7,710 nt of DNA from CAYMJK01 sp043101635 (lineage in GTDB: Bacteria; Planctomycetota; Phycisphaerae; Phycisphaerales; UBA1924), in NCBI GenBank assembly GCA_043101635.1, contig JBICIE010000306.1:1-7710 (forward strand), written 5' to 3'. Below are positions 6,405 through 7,710 of this stretch, one piece after another; position 1 is the first letter of the stretch; each line of letters begins with the position of its first letter. The translations under genes and the position numbers were made by a program. A model generated the notes under the pieces. It made no database searches. It saw nothing but the letters and a program-made list of their open reading frames with translations, and had not been told where the DNA came from.

Positions 6405-7193
6405 CTACAGCGCGCCCTGGGCGCAGCCCTTTGCCTCCAGCTCCGCCGCGATGTCCGCCGGGATGTGCCCGACCGCCCTGGCCACCAGTTCCGTGCGCCG
6501 GTTGCGCCCCAGGCGCTTGTACATCGCCTTGATGGCGTCCTGCACGTTGTGCGCGCTGCGCCGCGTCGCCGCCGCGATCTCCGGAATCGTCTGCCCCGCC
6601 ACCAGCGCGCTGAGCAACTCCACATCGCTCGGCGCCAGCCACTCCGAAGCCGAGCGCGGCGCCGGGCCGAGCGCCACCAGCGCCCGGTACGCCAGCGCCG
6701 GAGCGCTGCTGCGCAGCAGCTTGCCCGCCCCCGCCCCCGCGCACCCCGAGACCACCAGCGTGATCCGCCGCCCGCTCTCGCCTTCCAGCGGCGCCGACGC
6801 CACCAGCGTCCGGTCCGCCCCGTTCAGCAGCGGCCCCAGCGCCGTGCGCATCGCCGCCCCCGGCTCGGTGACGAACACGCCCGGCGCCGGCGAGGCCAGC
6901 CGCTGGGCCCGCCGCCCGATCGCCTCCCCGGAGCGATCCACCAGGTCCGCCCCGGCGCCCCACGCCCCGATCCGCTCGATCGACGTGTTGAGCCCGAAGC
7001 TGCCCAGCAGGCTGATGATCCGTCCGTGCGGCGCCAGCGGCGCCATCGCCTCCGCCGCCCGGTCCAGCCAGTCGTGCACCGGCAGCGTCGGCAGGCGCGC
7101 GATCCGGGCGCCGAGGCGCATCGCCTCGGCGACGACGGGGTCGTTCTGGACGGATCGACTGCTTCGCACCGTGGTACCCGAGGGCCGTTGCAT
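6405..7193 (-). CDS. LuxR-type HTH transcriptional regulator with unrecognised sensor domain
   Basis: The C-terminal residues 186-243 form a LuxR/GerE helix-turn-helix: LAPSDVELLSALVAGQTIPEIAAATRRSAHNVQDAIKAMYKRLGRNRRTELVARAV has the expected LxxxxxEIA, SxxNVxxxxxxxYxKLGxxxRTEL pattern. Arg replaces Lys in the usual YxKLG, and HNVQD sits in the recognition helix. The N-terminal part (about 40-182) shows no receiver-domain Asp pattern and no clear autoinducer-binding motif. Its predicted alternation of strands and helices (HGRIISLLGSFGLN; RRITLVVSGCAG) would suit a GAF/PAS-like sensor, which is inference. The 262-residue length fits a one-domain sensor plus HTH. ATG 7193 is chosen because the sequence further upstream is low-complexity Arg/Gly and holds palindromes. 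The ATG is 4 bp from a 14-bp palindrome that could allow autoregulation. Its stop abuts that of the convergent lipoprotein gene. Confidence 0.88.
   Translation of the reverse strand: MQRPSGTTVRSSRSVQNDPVVAEAMRLGARIARLPTLPVHDWLDRAAEAMAPLAPHGRIISLLGSFGLNTSIERIGAWGAGADLVDRSGEAIGRRAQRLASPAPGVFVTEPGAAMRTALGPLLNGADRTLVASAPLEGESGRRITLVVSGCAGAGAGKLLRSSAPALAYRALVALGPAPRSASEWLAPSDVELLSALVAGQTIPEIAAATRRSAHNVQDAIKAMYKRLGRNRRTELVARAVGHIPADIAAELEAKGCAQGAL
6412..6424. terminator. Weak hairpin just past the lipoprotein stop
   Basis: GCGCC and GGCGC pair as a 5-bp stem around CTG, 7 nt after the lipoprotein gene's stop, followed by AGCCCTTTGCC. It lies inside the last codons of the convergent regulator gene, since no intergenic space exists. 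The stem is short and the T-run is only three bases, so termination here is speculative. Confidence 0.2.
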
Positions 7194-7197
7194 CGGC

Positions 7198-7211
7198 CTG
7201 TGATACCACAG
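7198..7211. repeat. 14-bp palindrome at the LuxR-type gene start
   Basis: CTGTG-ATAC-CACAG is an inverted repeat with 5-bp arms, 4 bp upstream of the regulator ATG. On the minus strand it includes TATCAC, which lies 6 nt before the ATG and could double as a -10 element. It could be an operator for autoregulation; it does not match the TACNCT motif seen at other genes. Confidence 0.45.
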
Positions 7212-7260
7212 CGGCGCAGCGGGCGCAGACCGCCTGCCACGGATTCGACGCCGCGCCGCG

Positions 7261-7310
7261 CAGATCTGGGTGATTCCAGGTCCGAAACCGGCAGAATCGC
7301 CACAGATCTG
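7261..7310. repeat. Imperfect inverted repeat with two CAGATCTG palindromes
   Basis: The arms are CAGATCTGGGTGATTC (7261-7276) and GAATCGCCACAGATCTG (7294-7310), which are reverse complements apart from one substitution and a 1-nt insertion; the loop is 17 nt. Each outer end is itself a perfect 8-bp palindrome, CAGATCTG, and the two palindromes start 42 bp apart, close to four DNA helical turns. It lies about 70-120 bp upstream of the regulator start. It could be a paired operator site, an RNA hairpin in the regulator's leader, or a remnant of a small mobile element. Confidence 0.6.
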
Positions 7311-7414
7311 TGCGATCCTCCGGCCCGGCCCCGGCAACATTGTGGGGCCGGTTCGTGAGGCGCGCCGCCCTCGCCGCCTCCGACGTCCAACGCCGCGAAC
7401 TGCCACACCACGCC

Positions 7415-7426
7415 AAAGATAACTTT
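7415..7426. promoter_or_regulatory. AT-richer palindromic patch, possible distal promoter
   Basis: AAAG-ATAA-CTTT is a 12-bp inverted repeat in otherwise very GC-rich DNA, directly next to the tandem repeats. On the minus strand it contains TTATCT/TATCTT, usable as a -10 element for a long-leader transcript of the LuxR-type gene. No -35 match was found. Confidence 0.25.
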
Positions 7427-7428
7427 CA

Positions 7429-7560
7429 GCGCCCGCCCCTCCCACCCTCGCCCCGCCCAGCGGGGAGAGGTGGCCCGACGAAGTCGGGTCGGGGAGGGGC
7501 GTCCCAATCTACCCCCTCTCCAAGCCACATTGCACAGCGCGCACCCGAGGTCCCGCGCGG
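7429..7560. repeat. 132-bp tandem repeat, unit 1
   Basis: This unit aligns without gaps to the next unit with about 22 differences (about 83% identity, counted by eye). It can fold as a three-way junction. The outer stem pairs 7434-7443 with 7492-7501 (10 bp). Hairpin A has stem CCCCGC/GCGGGG (7451-7465), extended by CCTC/GAGG across one G-A mismatch. Hairpin B is GGCCCGAC/GTCGGGTC (7472-7490) around GAA. The following 58 bp include a block identical in both units, TTGCACAGCGCGCACCCGA (7530-7548). Confidence 0.85.
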
Positions 7561-7692
7561 GCGCCCGTCCCTCCCGCCCTCGCCCCGCGCAGCGGGGAGA
7601 GGTGGCCTCGCGCAGCGAGGCCGGTGAGGGGCTTCCAGTCCTACCTCCTCTCCAAGCCTCGTTGCACAGCGCGCACCCGATGTCCAGCGCGG
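7561..7692. repeat. 132-bp tandem repeat, unit 2
   Basis: This is the second unit, in direct tandem with the first. Hairpin A is kept (7583-7597). Hairpin B has a different sequence but a perfect 8-bp stem, GGCCTCGC/GCGAGGCC (7604-7622). The outer stem is weaker here (7566-7575 with 7624-7633: 8 of 10 pairs including one G-T). The conserved 19-bp block is at 7662-7680. Confidence 0.85.
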
Positions 7693-7710
7693 GCGCCGCC
7701 CCCTCCCACC
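7693..7710. repeat. Start of a third repeat unit, cut by the window edge
   Basis: The last 18 bases match the first bases of units 1 and 2 (GCGCC, then CCCTCCCACC as in unit 1), so the array continues past the right edge. Confidence 0.65.

Larger units (their letters stand above)
7194..7710. other. Gene-free, repeat-bearing region upstream of the LuxR-type gene
   Basis: I see no convincing gene in these 517 bases; frames that stay open here are antisense or frame-shifted extensions with low-complexity Arg/Gly/Pro translations. The region holds a palindrome at the regulator start, a larger inverted repeat (7261-7310), a short AT-richer patch, and hairpin-forming tandem repeats that continue past the right edge. 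Confidence 0.7.

Noticed and set aside
6268..7528. Alternative minus-strand frames overlapping the LuxR-type gene
   Set aside because: They are Gly/Ala/Arg-rich frame-shifted shadows without a coherent domain; the LuxR HTH lies in the other frame.
7429..7710. CRISPR-like array
   Set aside because: The units are 132 bp with differences along the whole length; there is no short invariant repeat alternating with unique spacers and no cas gene.

Overview
The window is a GC-rich, gene-dense bacterial chromosome segment. The gene content fits a planctomycete, probably a Phycisphaerae-like lineage. Support comes from the pseudopilin style (FTLIELLVVISIIALL start, one CPSD motif), the greatly enlarged signal peptidase I, several lineage-restricted membrane and lipoproteins, and the very high GC content that keeps long antisense frames open. 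This placement is inference from protein style, not from a marker gene.

Left block (1-3185, minus strand, transcribed right to left): a coiled-coil lipoprotein, a type II-secretion-like pseudopilin, a single-pass membrane protein, gatC and the first half of gatA. Spacings are 18 nt, 1 nt, 22 nt and a 4-nt GTGA overlap, so the block could be read as one unit, although gatC also has its own promoter-like motif. GatC and GatA are subunits of the GatCAB amidotransferase, which makes Gln-tRNA and/or Asn-tRNA; gatB is not in the window.

Middle block: a 214-bp divergent intergenic region, then on the plus strand a signal peptidase I (lepB) of 572 residues. Its catalytic boxes are complete but split by about 300 residues of extra sequence, part of which looks like a LamG/concanavalin-type beta-sandwich. 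A GCAA-loop hairpin separates it from the convergent minus-strand DinB-like gene.

Right block: the DinB-like gene and a plus-strand lipoprotein gene diverge from a perfectly symmetric 38-bp promoter region. The lipoprotein gene meets a minus-strand LuxR-type regulator tail to tail with no bases between the stop codons. Upstream of the regulator lies a gene-free stretch (7194-7710) holding a palindrome at the start codon, a larger inverted repeat built on two CAGATCTG palindromes, and 132-bp tandem repeats with conserved hairpins that run off the right edge.

The strongest unlisted signal is a shared TACNCT motif placed 5-8 nt before the start codons of four genes that lack a Shine-Dalgarno sequence (gatC, lepB, the DinB-like gene, the lipoprotein gene). 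This arrangement implies leaderless or nearly leaderless mRNAs. I see no CRISPR array, transposase, tRNA, rRNA or recognisable defence system.
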